This document shows positions 35,271-44,822 of a DNA stretch of 64,000 bases, piece by piece. The position numbers and the translations under genes are program-made. The stretch is from NCBI GenBank assembly GCA_017398335.1, contig JAFQGK010000035.1, positions 26,693 to 90,692 of the forward strand, given 5' to 3'. The notes under the pieces were generated by a model. That model ran no database searches. It was given only the letters and a program-made list of their open reading frames with translations, and had not been told where the DNA came from. This DNA is from Bacteroidales bacterium (lineage in GTDB: Bacteria > Bacteroidota > Bacteroidia > Bacteroidales > UBA932). Position 1 is the first letter of the stretch. Every line of letters begins with the position of its first letter.

Positions 35271-38200
35271 TTGAAAATAGTCTGGCGTGTAATGGTAGCC
35301 ATCGCAGCAGTCATTTTTGCAGGAGCACTGATTCTACAGCTCCCGCAGGTCCAGACATTTGCAGTTTCCAAGGTTACGGATATACTCTCCGAGAAACTTG
35401 ATGGAAACATAACATTCGAAAAGCTGCACTTCAGGCCATTCACGACACTCGTCTTGAAGAACGTGTCCATAACGGACAGGAATCCGGCAAAAGACCCCGC
35501 AGCTCCGAAGAAGGAAGTCATCGACACATTCTTCAGGGCCGGCTACATAATCGCAAAGTTTTCCCTTGAAGGGCTTACCGGTTCTGAAGGTATACACATA
35601 AGGAAGGCATACATAAGCGATGCGCAGATGAATCTGGTCCTTGAGAATGCTCCGGCAGGCTCTGAAAAAGGAATGGAAAATCTTTCCCGCATATTCCGTC
35701 TCAAGAAAGGGAAGAAAGACAAAAAACAGCCTAAGGATAAAGAATTATTCCATATCAGGAAGGTTGAAATCAACAATATGGGCTTTGCCCTGATCAACCA
35801 CAAGTCCAAGAAGACCCCATACTCAGGAGGAATCAACTGGAATGATATGGACATCAAGAACATACGCATCAACGCCAGAGACCTGATGTTCAAAAGCGGC
35901 GTCATGTCGGGAGAACTGGACCAGCTGTCTTTCAGGGAGAAGAGCGGTTTCACATGCAGATCCATCTCCGGAAAGGCCAAGGTGGGCAACGGAAGGACGA
36001 TTGTGGAGGACCTTAAACTGGACGACGGCCTTTCAGACATCAATCTTCCTCTGTACATGATGAGCTACAACAGTGCAGAAGATTTCGGGGACTACATCAA
36101 CAAAGTCCGGATGGACGCAATCATTGATGATAGCAAAATAGACTTCCGCACAATATCATATTTTGCTCCATCCTTGAAAGACAACCGGCTTATAGTCAGT
36201 GCATCAGGAAAAGTTGACGGATTTGTAAGAGATCTCAGATTCAATGAAATCAAAGCGAAATCAGCTGCCGGCGGATTCTCGGGCACAGTCAACGGCAGGC
36301 TTACCGGACTTCCGGACATAGAGAACACCGGCATCGAAGCCACTGTGAATGATTTCAATATAACCACAGAGGGACTGGGACTCTTCGTCAGCGAATGGAT
36401 GAAGCAGGGAGAACTTGACTTGAGCAGATTCGCAAAGGGAACGATATTCATGGTGGACGCATCGGCAAAAGGTCTGCTTGACAGGATGGAAGCGACCGCC
36501 TCGATTTCTTCACTGATAGGAAATGCCGAAGCCGATGCAGTGCTTACAGACCTTACGAATGCTGACAAGCCTATTGGCATAGACGGAGTCATCAAGACGG
36601 ACAATCTGGACCTCGGTAGGATAATAGGCACGGACATAATTCACGAAACCACCCTCAGAGCAGGGTTGAAGGCAAGACTGTCATCAGGATTCCCTGATGT
36701 TGCGATCGATTCTCTCATCGTGGACAGAATGGTGTTGAACGACTACGGATATACAGGTATAGCTGCTGCGGGAAAGCTGTCCGAGAAAGCCTTCGACGGT
36801 AGGATCATATGCAATGATCCGAACCTGAATTTCCTCTTCCAGGGAACATTTGCCCTGTCAAGCAAGACCAGGAACGCACTCTACCAGTTCTATGCGAACA
36901 TAGGACATGCAGACCTGTACGCAATGAACATCGACAAGAGAGGCATCTCAAGAGTCCAGCTCCAGACCAACGCCAATTTTACCCGCACTGGTCAGGGAGA
37001 CATACTCGGTAAGATAGACATCGGAGGTCTCAGACTGGAAAACGATCTTGGAAAATATGACATAGGAGACATAAGCCTCACCTCCCATACCGCCGGCAGC
37101 AATTGGAAGGTAAGACTCAACTCCTCATTTGCGGACGGTGCATATAACGGCACGGCATCGGTCGGCAAGTTCGTCAAGGATCTTAAAGATATAACACTTA
37201 GGAAGGAGATACCTGCATTGTTCAGCGATCAAGGAACAGAATGGGCAGGAAACAGCTATGAGCTTTATTTCAGATGCCACGACTCGATGGACATAATGTC
37301 ATTTGCCATTCCGGGCATATACATCGCCGACAGCACTTCTCTGAATATGAATATCACTCCAGAAGGAATCCTCACCACACAGCTGAAATCTCCTAGGATA
37401 GCATATAGGGAGCAGTATATGAAGGGCGTCAAGGTGTCTCTTGACAACACGAATGACAGGATCAGCGGTGAGATGAACTGCAATGAGATCCGCGCCGCTT
37501 CATTGATTCTGAAGGATAACAGATTCCAGATTCTGGCTGAAGACAATCACGTAGGTGCGGGATATTCCTATGAAAACTCAGGCGAACTGCTCAACAGAGG
37601 AGAATTCGTGCTTGTAAGCGATTTCTTCAGGAACGAAGAGGGTGTGAACATCGGAATGGAGATTCTGCCTACTACCCTGCACCTGAACTCAAGGGAATGG
37701 AACATCGAACCTTCTAAAATACATATTTCAGGTAGCGGAATAGATGTCGAGTCACTGGAACTGACCAGTTCGGAACAAAGAGTAAGGCTTGAAGGAAAGG
37801 CCTCCAAGGCTTCCAAGGATACACTGACACTCAATCTTGACCGTTTCGACATATCCGTTGTTAACCCTCTGATAGGCTCGAAATTCGGCATTGCGGGCGC
37901 CGCTACCGGCGATGTCAGACTGATTTCTCCACTGAAGGAGCTCGGTCTCCTCGCCAATATGATCTCCGACTCCACATATATTGCCGGAGTTCCATTAGGA
38001 GTGGTAAGCATAGGAAGCAGCTGGAACGAAGAATTCGAAAGATTCGAGATAGATCTTCAGAATGACTACTCCGGTAAGAGCAACATATCTGCTCACGGTA
38101 AGCTTACTCCTAAGTTGAAGACACTCGAAGCGGAGGCAGATCTGGACGAGCTGCATATCGGTTATGTACAGCCGGTGCTCAGCGACGTTTTCAGTTCAAT

Positions 38201-39872
38201 GGATGGAACTGTTTCAGGAAAGATATTTGTCGACGGCCCGATAGAGAACCTGACTGTCAGCAGCAGCGACACAAGGCTGAATAATGCCGAATTGAAGATT
38301 GCATTCACGAACGTTCCATATTATGCTGATGGCACGTTCCATATCGACAGCAATGGAGCATATCTGGATGACATCAAAGTTACAGACAGATTTGATGGTA
38401 CAGGAGAGCTTTCCGGAAGTATCAACTGGGATCATTTCAGAGACATCTCATTCGATCTGGCAGCCAAAGTGACCAATATTGAGTGCGTCGACCTCGACGA
38501 AAAGCTCGGAGATGTTTTCTACGGCAACCTATATGCTACCGGTAATCTTGATATAACCGGGCCTGTCAATTCGATAAGGATGGATATTGACGCAGTGACA
38601 TCAAAACCAGGACAGCTTCATATACCGCTCAGCAGTGCCCTGTCTACCGGAAGTAGCAGCAACCTGCTGAAATTCAAAGAAATACATCAGGAAGTCTACA
38701 TCGATCCATATGAAACTATGATCAGTAAACTCCAGAAGAAAGAGCAGAAAGGCGGAGAATTCGGAGTAAACATGAGAGTCACTGCATTACCAGATGTAGA
38801 GGCATTCGTGGAAATTGACAAAGCAAGCGGAAACGTTCTCTCCGGAAGAGGTAACGGAACTATAGACTTGAAGGTAGACAGTGAGACATTCGACATAAAC
38901 GGTGACTATACTCTGACCAGCGGAAACTACAAATTCGTCGTACTCGGACTTGCAAGCAGGGATTTCAGTATTAAGGACGGCAGCTCGATACGTTTCGGCG
39001 GAGACATAATGGAAAGTACGCTCGACATTGATGCTACCTACAGGACAAAAGCCTCGCTCTCTACACTGATATCGGACACAACATCTGTTGCCAATAAGAG
39101 AATTGTAGACTGCGGTATCAGCATAACCGACAAACTGAGCAACCCTCGTCTCGGATTCTCGATTGAAATTCCGGACCTTGATCCAATGGTCAAGTCGAGA
39201 GTGGAAAGCGCATTGAGTACGGAAGACAAGGTGCAGAAGCAGTTCCTTTCACTCATCGTATCCAACAACTTCCTTCCTGATGAGCAGTCAGGTATTGTCA
39301 ACAACTCATCCATGCTGTATTCCAACGTAACGGAAATACTTGCGAACCAGTTGAACAACATATTCCAGAAGCTGGATATTCCTCTCGACCTCGGCCTCAA
39401 CTATCAGCCGAACGAAAGAGGCAACGACATCTTTGACGTAGCAGTCTCGACCCAACTGTTCAACAATAGGGTTTCCGTTAACGGAAACATCGGTAACAGG
39501 CAGTATGCGACAGGAAGTTCACAGAACGATGTAGTCGGTGACCTTGACATAGAAATAAAGCTTGACAGATCAGGAGCCTTGCGTCTGAATCTCTTCTCAC
39601 ACTCTGCTGACCAGTATACCAATTACCTCGACAACTCGCAGCGCAACGGCGTCGGACTGACATACCAGACTGAATTCAACAGTTTCGGACAGTTCCTGAA
39701 GAATATGTTCTCAAGCCGGAAGAAGAGGCAGGAAGCGAAGAGGCTTGAAGAGGAAGAAATGATAAATGAAGGAAAGGTGACGATTGATATATCAGCACCT
39801 GAAACGAAGGAAGAAAAATATGGGAGAAAAAGGAAAACTATATCTGATTCCCTCTCCGTTGGGGGAAAATGA
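35271..39872 (+). CDS. tamB: TamB/AsmA-like translocation and assembly module protein
   Basis: A 1533-residue inner-membrane-anchored periplasmic protein of the TamB (DUF490)/AsmA-like group. These long beta-groove bridges are linked to outer-membrane protein insertion and phospholipid transport. An N-terminal membrane helix (about 5-25; VAIAAVIFAGALILQL) is followed by a long beta-taco-like body and a C-terminal DUF490 domain (about 1200-1480; GNYKFVVLGLASRDFSIKDG, SIEIPDLDPMVKSRVESAL). The tail is charged (KKRQEAKRLEEEE). The start is a TTG at 35271 (KIVWRVM next); the first in-frame ATG is seven codons later at 35292, and either is possible. The 3' end overlaps the methyltransferase gene by 53 bases. 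Confidence 0.9.
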   Translation: MKIVWRVMVAIAAVIFAGALILQLPQVQTFAVSKVTDILSEKLDGNITFEKLHFRPFTTLVLKNVSITDRNPAKDPAAPKKEVIDTFFRAGYIIAKFSLEGLTGSEGIHIRKAYISDAQMNLVLENAPAGSEKGMENLSRIFRLKKGKKDKKQPKDKELFHIRKVEINNMGFALINHKSKKTPYSGGINWNDMDIKNIRINARDLMFKSGVMSGELDQLSFREKSGFTCRSISGKAKVGNGRTIVEDLKLDDGLSDINLPLYMMSYNSAEDFGDYINKVRMDAIIDDSKIDFRTISYFAPSLKDNRLIVSASGKVDGFVRDLRFNEIKAKSAAGGFSGTVNGRLTGLPDIENTGIEATVNDFNITTEGLGLFVSEWMKQGELDLSRFAKGTIFMVDASAKGLLDRMEATASISSLIGNAEADAVLTDLTNADKPIGIDGVIKTDNLDLGRIIGTDIIHETTLRAGLKARLSSGFPDVAIDSLIVDRMVLNDYGYTGIAAAGKLSEKAFDGRIICNDPNLNFLFQGTFALSSKTRNALYQFYANIGHADLYAMNIDKRGISRVQLQTNANFTRTGQGDILGKIDIGGLRLENDLGKYDIGDISLTSHTAGSNWKVRLNSSFADGAYNGTASVGKFVKDLKDITLRKEIPALFSDQGTEWAGNSYELYFRCHDSMDIMSFAIPGIYIADSTSLNMNITPEGILTTQLKSPRIAYREQYMKGVKVSLDNTNDRISGEMNCNEIRAASLILKDNRFQILAEDNHVGAGYSYENSGELLNRGEFVLVSDFFRNEEGVNIGMEILPTTLHLNSREWNIEPSKIHISGSGIDVESLELTSSEQRVRLEGKASKASKDTLTLNLDRFDISVVNPLIGSKFGIAGAATGDVRLISPLKELGLLANMISDSTYIAGVPLGVVSIGSSWNEEFERFEIDLQNDYSGKSNISAHGKLTPKLKTLEAEADLDELHIGYVQPVLSDVFSSMDGTVSGKIFVDGPIENLTVSSSDTRLNNAELKIAFTNVPYYADGTFHIDSNGAYLDDIKVTDRFDGTGELSGSINWDHFRDISFDLAAKVTNIECVDLDEKLGDVFYGNLYATGNLDITGPVNSIRMDIDAVTSKPGQLHIPLSSALSTGSSSNLLKFKEIHQEVYIDPYETMISKLQKKEQKGGEFGVNMRVTALPDVEAFVEIDKASGNVLSGRGNGTIDLKVDSETFDINGDYTLTSGNYKFVVLGLASRDFSIKDGSSIRFGGDIMESTLDIDATYRTKASLSTLISDTTSVANKRIVDCGISITDKLSNPRLGFSIEIPDLDPMVKSRVESALSTEDKVQKQFLSLIVSNNFLPDEQSGIVNNSSMLYSNVTEILANQLNNIFQKLDIPLDLGLNYQPNERGNDIFDVAVSTQLFNNRVSVNGNIGNRQYATGSSQNDVVGDLDIEIKLDRSGALRLNLFSHSADQYTNYLDNSQRNGVGLTYQTEFNSFGQFLKNMFSSRKKRQEAKRLEEEEMINEGKVTIDISAPETKEEKYGRKRKTISDSLSVGGK

Positions 39873-40530
39873 TCCGGAAGAAGTGATACCGGTTCCCGTC
39901 CTGAAATCGCTTAGCGGCTTCAAGACATTTGTCGTTGAAGAGATAAGGACGGCAAGGAGATATCTGTCAAGAGCAGGGCTCAAAGGCAGAATCGGCGAAC
40001 TGGAATTCCATGAGCTTAACGAGCATACCGATCAGAGTACGATAGAAGGGTATCTGAAACTTTTTGAGGACGGGAACGATGTGGCTCTGATATCGGAAGC
40101 CGGTCTCCCTGCGGTTGCCGATCCTGGTGCACAGCTGGTTGCACTGGCCCACCGACACGATATCGAAGTCATTCCTACCGTCGGTCCATCTTCACTCATG
40201 CTTGCTCTTATGGCTTCCGGACTCAACGGTCAGTCATTTGCGTTCTGCGGCTATATACCAGCAAAGACCGATGAAAGAAAGGCACGGCTCAAGACCCTGG
40301 AGAAAGTGTCGGGACAACTTAGGCAGACTCAGATCATAATCGAGACCCCTTACAGGAACGATTCTCTGTTCGCAGACATGATCAGCATATGCTCCCCTTC
40401 CACACGTATATGTGTCGCTGCAAACATCACCATGCCCGACGCCTTAATAAAGACCAAGACAGCAGGTGAATGGAAGAAGCAGGGACTCGTAATCGGCAAA
40501 AGACCTTGTGTATTCCTTATCCTTGCATAG
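39820..40530 (+). CDS. RsmI-like SAM-dependent methyltransferase (tetrapyrrole-methylase fold)
   Basis: A 236-residue cytoplasmic enzyme of the RsmI/YraL group within the tetrapyrrole (corrin/porphyrin) methylase superfamily. The N-terminal strand (KLYLIPSPLGE) matches the LYxVxTPIGN start of RsmI. ALISEAGLPAVADPGAQLV is the conserved SAM-pocket segment, and TVGPSSLMLALMASGL is also typical. RsmI 2'-O-methylates C1402 of 16S rRNA; this shorter Bacteroidetes form may or may not do the same. The ATG at 39820 is chosen because homology starts there; it overlaps the 3' end of tamB. An earlier Met at 39784 would add 12 residues. The ABC-F gene starts 11 bases downstream. Confidence 0.82.
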   Translation: MGEKGKLYLIPSPLGENDPEEVIPVPVLKSLSGFKTFVVEEIRTARRYLSRAGLKGRIGELEFHELNEHTDQSTIEGYLKLFEDGNDVALISEAGLPAVADPGAQLVALAHRHDIEVIPTVGPSSLMLALMASGLNGQSFAFCGYIPAKTDERKARLKTLEKVSGQLRQTQIIIETPYRNDSLFADMISICSPSTRICVAANITMPDALIKTKTAGEWKKQGLVIGKRPCVFLILA

Positions 40531-40541
40531 ACCTTTGAATA

Positions 40542-42536
40542 ATGGCAAGCTACCTTCAAATAGAAAACATATCAAAATCATATGGTCCGAAAATTCTTTT
40601 TGAAAGAATCGGATTCAATATAAACGAGGGCGACAAGATTGCATTGATTGCTCCTAACGGCACGGGAAAGACCTCACTTATGAAGATTCTGGCCGGCAAG
40701 GACAAATCAGATTCCGGCGGAAAGATCATGTTTCTCAAGGATATCCGTATAGCCTTTCTGGAGCAGGAATATGACTTCGATCCGGAGAAAAGCATTTTCG
40801 ACCAGATAATGTCCTCGAGTGAAGAGTACACCAGGAATCTGGACCAGGAGCACATCTGGGAATATGAGCGCAGGGTCATCAAGTTCCTTACGAGTTTCAA
40901 TCTTGGCAATCAGGACCAGCTGATGAAAGAATTGTCCGGAGGAGAAATCAAAAGAGTCGCATTGACACAGATGCTGGCCTCCGAGGCCGAATTCTTCATA
41001 ATGGACGAGCCTACCAACCATCTGGACATCGATGCTATCGAATTCCTGGAAAACTATCTGAGTCGCTCCCGATGTACCCTGCTCATGGTCACCCACGACA
41101 GATATTTCCTTGACAGAGTCTGCAATACCGTTATGGAGATGGACAAAGGTGCCATCTACACATACAGAGGCAACTATCAGAATTTCCTTGAGAAACGCGA
41201 GGAAAGGATTGCCAACTACAATGCCGAGACAGACAAGGTAAGGAATATCCTCAGAAGAGAACTTGAGTGGATAAGAAGCACTCCATGCGCCCGTACAGGC
41301 AAGGCGCGATATAGGATCAATGCATTCTATGATCTCAAGGACAGAGCCTCGCAGGCATATACTACCCAGCAGGTGAACATGACCGAGCTGAAAGGAGCGA
41401 CAAGACTTGGAACCAAGATAATCAACTGCAAAGACCTGAGTTTTTTCTACGGAGACAAATGCTACCTCGACCGTTTCACATATAATTTCCAGAGATACGA
41501 GAAAGTCGGGATAGTCGGAAGGAACGGTGCAGGAAAGTCGACATTCCTTGATATACTTACCGGAAGGATCGGGTACGGGGAGACGCCCGATCAGGTCGGG
41601 CGTGACGGTTCTTCGTCATTGCCGGGTGGTAGTTCTTCGTCATTACCGGGTGGTGGTTCTTCGTCATTACCGGGTGGTAGTTCTTCGTCATTGCCGGTGA
41701 CGGACTCTTCGTCATTGCCGGTGACGGACTCTTCGTCATTGCCGGGTGGTAGTTCTTCGTCATTGCCGGCTACGACCGGCAATCTGACCGGTGTCATCGA
41801 AAGAGGAGAATCCCTCAAGATCGGCTACTACAATCAGAGCGGAATGGCATTCAATCCGGACGACACAGTACTTGACATCGTCAACGACACATGGCTGCTC
41901 AACCGTTTCCTCTTCCCTCACGAAATGCTGAACAACAAGATTTCCAAACTCAGCGGTGGAGAGAAGAGAAGGCTATATCTCCTGACGATTCTGATGCAAC
42001 AGCCGAACCTTCTGATTCTCGACGAGCCTACAAATGACCTCGATATCGTCACCCTCAATATTCTTGAAGATTATCTGAAGGAATTCAGCGGATCGCTCAT
42101 CATAGTATCGCACGACCGACATTTCCTCGACAAACTTGTAGACCATCTCTTCATATTCTGCGGAAACGGTCTTGTGAAGGATTTTGTGGGCAGCTACAGC
42201 GAATACCGCGAATATATCAAGGAGTTCGAATCCGAACAACGCTCAAGAGAAAGAGCGCAGGAAAAGGCCGCAAAAGAACGCGAAGGCAAGATATATCAAC
42301 CAGAAGCGCCCGTACGGAAAAAGAAACTGACATATAAGGAGCAGCGTGAGATGGAACAGCTTGAGAAGGATCTCGAAGCCCTAAGCAATGAAAAGAAAGA
42401 GCTGGAGAATAAACTCAGCAGCGGCTCGTTGCCATTCGACGAGCTTCAGGCAGCATCGGAGCGCATCGGCTCAATCATGGAAGAGACAGACGAAAAAGAG
42501 CTCCGTCTTCTGGAGCTCTATGAAAATATGGAATAG
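40542..42536 (+). CDS. ABC-F family ATPase (Uup-like) with an in-frame REP-repeat insertion
   Basis: A 664-residue cytoplasmic ABC-F protein with two nucleotide-binding domains and no membrane part; such proteins act on ribosomes. NBD1 has APNGTGKTS, signature LSGGEIKR and Walker B IMDEPTNHLD. NBD2 has GRNGAGKST, LSGGEKRR and ILDEPTNDLD. A coiled-coil C-terminus (about 595-664) resembles Uup. Residues ~347-416 do not fit the family: they consist of seven 8-residue units of the type SSSLPGGS (357-412), encoded by a 24-bp tandem REP-like array in frame. The insertion lies between Walker A and the Q-loop (IGYYNQ) of NBD2, in the hairpin before SLKIGYYNQ. All catalytic motifs remain, so the insertion is apparently tolerated. 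Confidence 0.92.
   Translation: MASYLQIENISKSYGPKILFERIGFNINEGDKIALIAPNGTGKTSLMKILAGKDKSDSGGKIMFLKDIRIAFLEQEYDFDPEKSIFDQIMSSSEEYTRNLDQEHIWEYERRVIKFLTSFNLGNQDQLMKELSGGEIKRVALTQMLASEAEFFIMDEPTNHLDIDAIEFLENYLSRSRCTLLMVTHDRYFLDRVCNTVMEMDKGAIYTYRGNYQNFLEKREERIANYNAETDKVRNILRRELEWIRSTPCARTGKARYRINAFYDLKDRASQAYTTQQVNMTELKGATRLGTKIINCKDLSFFYGDKCYLDRFTYNFQRYEKVGIVGRNGAGKSTFLDILTGRIGYGETPDQVGRDGSSSLPGGSSSSLPGGGSSSLPGGSSSSLPVTDSSSLPVTDSSSLPGGSSSSLPATTGNLTGVIERGESLKIGYYNQSGMAFNPDDTVLDIVNDTWLLNRFLFPHEMLNNKISKLSGGEKRRLYLLTILMQQPNLLILDEPTNDLDIVTLNILEDYLKEFSGSLIIVSHDRHFLDKLVDHLFIFCGNGLVKDFVGSYSEYREYIKEFESEQRSRERAQEKAAKEREGKIYQPEAPVRKKKLTYKEQREMEQLEKDLEALSNEKKELENKLSSGSLPFDELQAASERIGSIMEETDEKELRLLELYENME
41582..41785. 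repeat. Intragenic REPIN-like element with seven 24-bp tandem units
   Basis: A left hairpin in inverted orientation (GACGCCCGA-tcagg-TCGGGCGTGACG, 41582-41607) is followed by units starting TCTTCGTCATT at 41610, 41634, 41658, 41682, 41706, 41730 and 41754, all exactly 24 bases apart. The last becomes a full hairpin TTGCCGG-ctacga-CCGGCAA with flanks GTCA and TCT (41759-41785). Units vary mainly in the GGTGGTAGT part (GTGACGGAC in two). The ABC-F reading frame runs through all of it. Confidence 0.9.
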
Positions 42537-42539
42537 TCA

Positions 42540-44810
42540 TCAGTGTGTCCTCATCACGATCGGTCCGGGAGCCGGCGCTGCGTAGCCTCTCGTAAGCATC
42601 AGCAGTCTGTCAGGATAGTTAGTGATGATTGCCTCCACCTTGAGGTCGATCATACGCTGAAGATCAGCAGGATTGTCGACTGTCCAAGGAACCATCTTCA
42701 TTCCTTTCTCACGGCATTTTGCGACAAGAGCCTCGTCTACTATCGAATAGTGAGGGCTCAGCCACTCCGGTTGGAACTTGAGTTTTGCCATATACTTATC
42801 GAAGTCTCCGGCTTTTGCATCCACAAGGTATGACAGATGGAATTCCGGATATTTCTCATTCATGAAATTGAGGGCACGTGGATCAAATGACTGTACAACA
42901 AGTCTGTCATCCAGATGCTTTGAAAGGAGCACCTTAGCACAAGCATCTACGAAATCATGGTAAATAGGCCAATAGATACCCTCTCCGTTGCCTTCCCTGG
43001 TCTTGATCTCAATATTATACCTTACAGGAGAATACCCCTTTTCCTTCGTATAATTCTCCACAAAATCGATAAGTTCATCAAGCAGAGGCTTTCTGGTTGC
43101 CAGGCAAGCCCTTTCCGGCCAGTCAGGGTTAGCCTTGCTGCCAACATCATATCTGGCTATATCCTCATAGTTCAATGTATAGATATATTCCTTGGCATCA
43201 CCCTTGTTCACCGGAGTACCGTCCGGACGGGTCGCATAACGATAGTGGAAATATGCGTCGTGAGAAACAACAACCTTTCCGTCCTTGCTGATCTGAAGGT
43301 CAAGTTCAAGAGTGTTCACACCAAGATCAAGAGCGTTCTTCATGGCTTCCAATGTATTCTCCGGCATCAGCCCCATACCGCCTCTATGAGCCTGTACATC
43401 CACATAATCGGACATATCCACATTATACACCCATTTCTTGCCGAACGGACTCTCTACAGCCACGGTAACGTTCTTGGCATACTGGCTCGGCGTGGCCACA
43501 AGATAGTGAGTGTTAAGTCTCGGATATTTATATGCCTTCTTGTTGAGAGCATCGATCCTTCCTTCGAAAGCCTTGTACATCTCACGGATATAGACAGGTG
43601 AAATATCAATGACCTGGTCCATCTTGCCCATAGGCTTTCCGTCTTCATACCATTCCACCTTCCACTGAGGATCGTAATCCCAGATATTGAGGACAATGCT
43701 GTTAGGGTGCATCACCGACTGACCCGGCATGTACAGTTCCACCTGATAGTCCTTATCCTTACCTACAGACTTATAGTACCATTCCAGCTTGCCCGCTTCC
43801 TTGGTATATACCTTATATCCACGAGGTGTACCGTCATTGCAATAATATGTGTCCCACCAGGTTCCGCAGATAGCTGCAACATTATGCTCTGTAATATTTT
43901 CCTCAATCTCCATATTATTGCAGATATGGGAGTGACCGGTAAGGAAAAGCACCTTATGCCCCCTGATGATGTCGAGAAGCTTGTCCGAGTCCTTGATAAG
44001 CTGGTTTATCGGCCATAGCTTGAGCATTGAATGCTGGGCCACATAAATATCAGCATTCTGAGGAATGAATTTCATTACATTCTTCACCCAATCAAGCACG
44101 TGATCGGCATAGCCTTCCACATACTTCCTCTTGGTTGAATAAATAATGTTATCGAGAACCAGAACCACATCCTTTCCCATAAAGAAAGCATAGTTCTCCG
44201 GTCCCATTTCCTTTCTATAGGTAGCTGATCCGTTATGGTCTCCCGATGCGTTACGTTCATTGTCATGATTGCCAAGAACAGGATATACCGGGAAACCGGT
44301 ACGGACAATCTCCTTCTTATATTTCTTGAAATACTGCAGTTCATCCCAGCAGATGTCTCCCAACGCAAGTCCAGCAGCAGGCTTTGCGAACGTCTTTCCC
44401 AATGCTGCCATATCATCGATCGGTTCACCTTCGAAAATAGCGAAATGCTCATCGTTCTTGATCTGTGCATCTCCAATTGCAACAAGATGATAATCATTGC
44501 CCTCCCCTGTCTTGATCAGGTCAAAGGAGAACTTTGAACGTCCCTCAGCAGACTGATAGAATGCCGGTACTCCTGAGCTATAGTCTGCAACATATCCTGA
44601 AGGGGTCAGGATATACACGAACTCTGCATCGTCCTCAATATTGAAAGCGAACTTACCGTTCTTCTTGGTCTGAGTGAAGTTCTTTCCGTCTGTAACCACC
44701 ACTCCTCCCAGTTTCTCTTCGCCGGATGTAACGGTTCCTGTAACTTTTCGCGCAGATGCCGTACCCGCTGCAATCAGAATGGCAATCAACGCCAGTGCAA
44801 TCTTTTTCAT
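42540..44810 (-). CDS. Secreted metallophosphoesterase fused to glycerophosphodiester phosphodiesterase
   Basis: A 756-residue exported two-enzyme fusion. After the signal peptide (MKKIALALIAILIAAGTASA) and a small beta domain (about 22-100) comes a calcineurin-type phosphoesterase (about 105-330): GDAQ, LALGDICWDE, LGNHDNE, VAQHSM and TGHSHI, then a MetallophosC-like beta domain (to ~480). Residues ~488-745 are a GDPD domain: AHRGG with MPENTLEAM, NTLELDLQISKDG, SHDAYFH, VRYNIEIKT and PWTVDNPADLQ. GDPD enzymes split glycerophosphodiesters into glycerol-3-phosphate and an alcohol. The Gln in GDAQ instead of His is a known variant in some phosphoesterases. The start is at 44810 or 44816. It is translated just after the MBL-fold gene. 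Confidence 0.9.
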   Translation of the reverse strand: MKKIALALIAILIAAGTASARKVTGTVTSGEEKLGGVVVTDGKNFTQTKKNGKFAFNIEDDAEFVYILTPSGYVADYSSGVPAFYQSAEGRSKFSFDLIKTGEGNDYHLVAIGDAQIKNDEHFAIFEGEPIDDMAALGKTFAKPAAGLALGDICWDELQYFKKYKKEIVRTGFPVYPVLGNHDNERNASGDHNGSATYRKEMGPENYAFFMGKDVVLVLDNIIYSTKRKYVEGYADHVLDWVKNVMKFIPQNADIYVAQHSMLKLWPINQLIKDSDKLLDIIRGHKVLFLTGHSHICNNMEIEENITEHNVAAICGTWWDTYYCNDGTPRGYKVYTKEAGKLEWYYKSVGKDKDYQVELYMPGQSVMHPNSIVLNIWDYDPQWKVEWYEDGKPMGKMDQVIDISPVYIREMYKAFEGRIDALNKKAYKYPRLNTHYLVATPSQYAKNVTVAVESPFGKKWVYNVDMSDYVDVQAHRGGMGLMPENTLEAMKNALDLGVNTLELDLQISKDGKVVVSHDAYFHYRYATRPDGTPVNKGDAKEYIYTLNYEDIARYDVGSKANPDWPERACLATRKPLLDELIDFVENYTKEKGYSPVRYNIEIKTREGNGEGIYWPIYHDFVDACAKVLLSKHLDDRLVVQSFDPRALNFMNEKYPEFHLSYLVDAKAGDFDKYMAKLKFQPEWLSPHYSIVDEALVAKCREKGMKMVPWTVDNPADLQRMIDLKVEAIITNYPDRLLMLTRGYAAPAPGPIVMRTH

Positions 44811-44822
44811 AGTCATCTATCT

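Noticed and set aside
41557-41818. Minus-strand ORFs with MTKNYHPA-type or GNDEELPP-type repeats
   Set aside because: They are only the reverse reading of the 24-bp repeat array inside the ABC-F gene.
44430-44520. Loss of the first catalytic His in the phosphoesterase half of the GDPD fusion (GDAQ)
   Set aside because: D-x-Q in place of D-x-H is a known natural variant in metallophosphoesterases, so inactivation is not implied; other motifs are intact.
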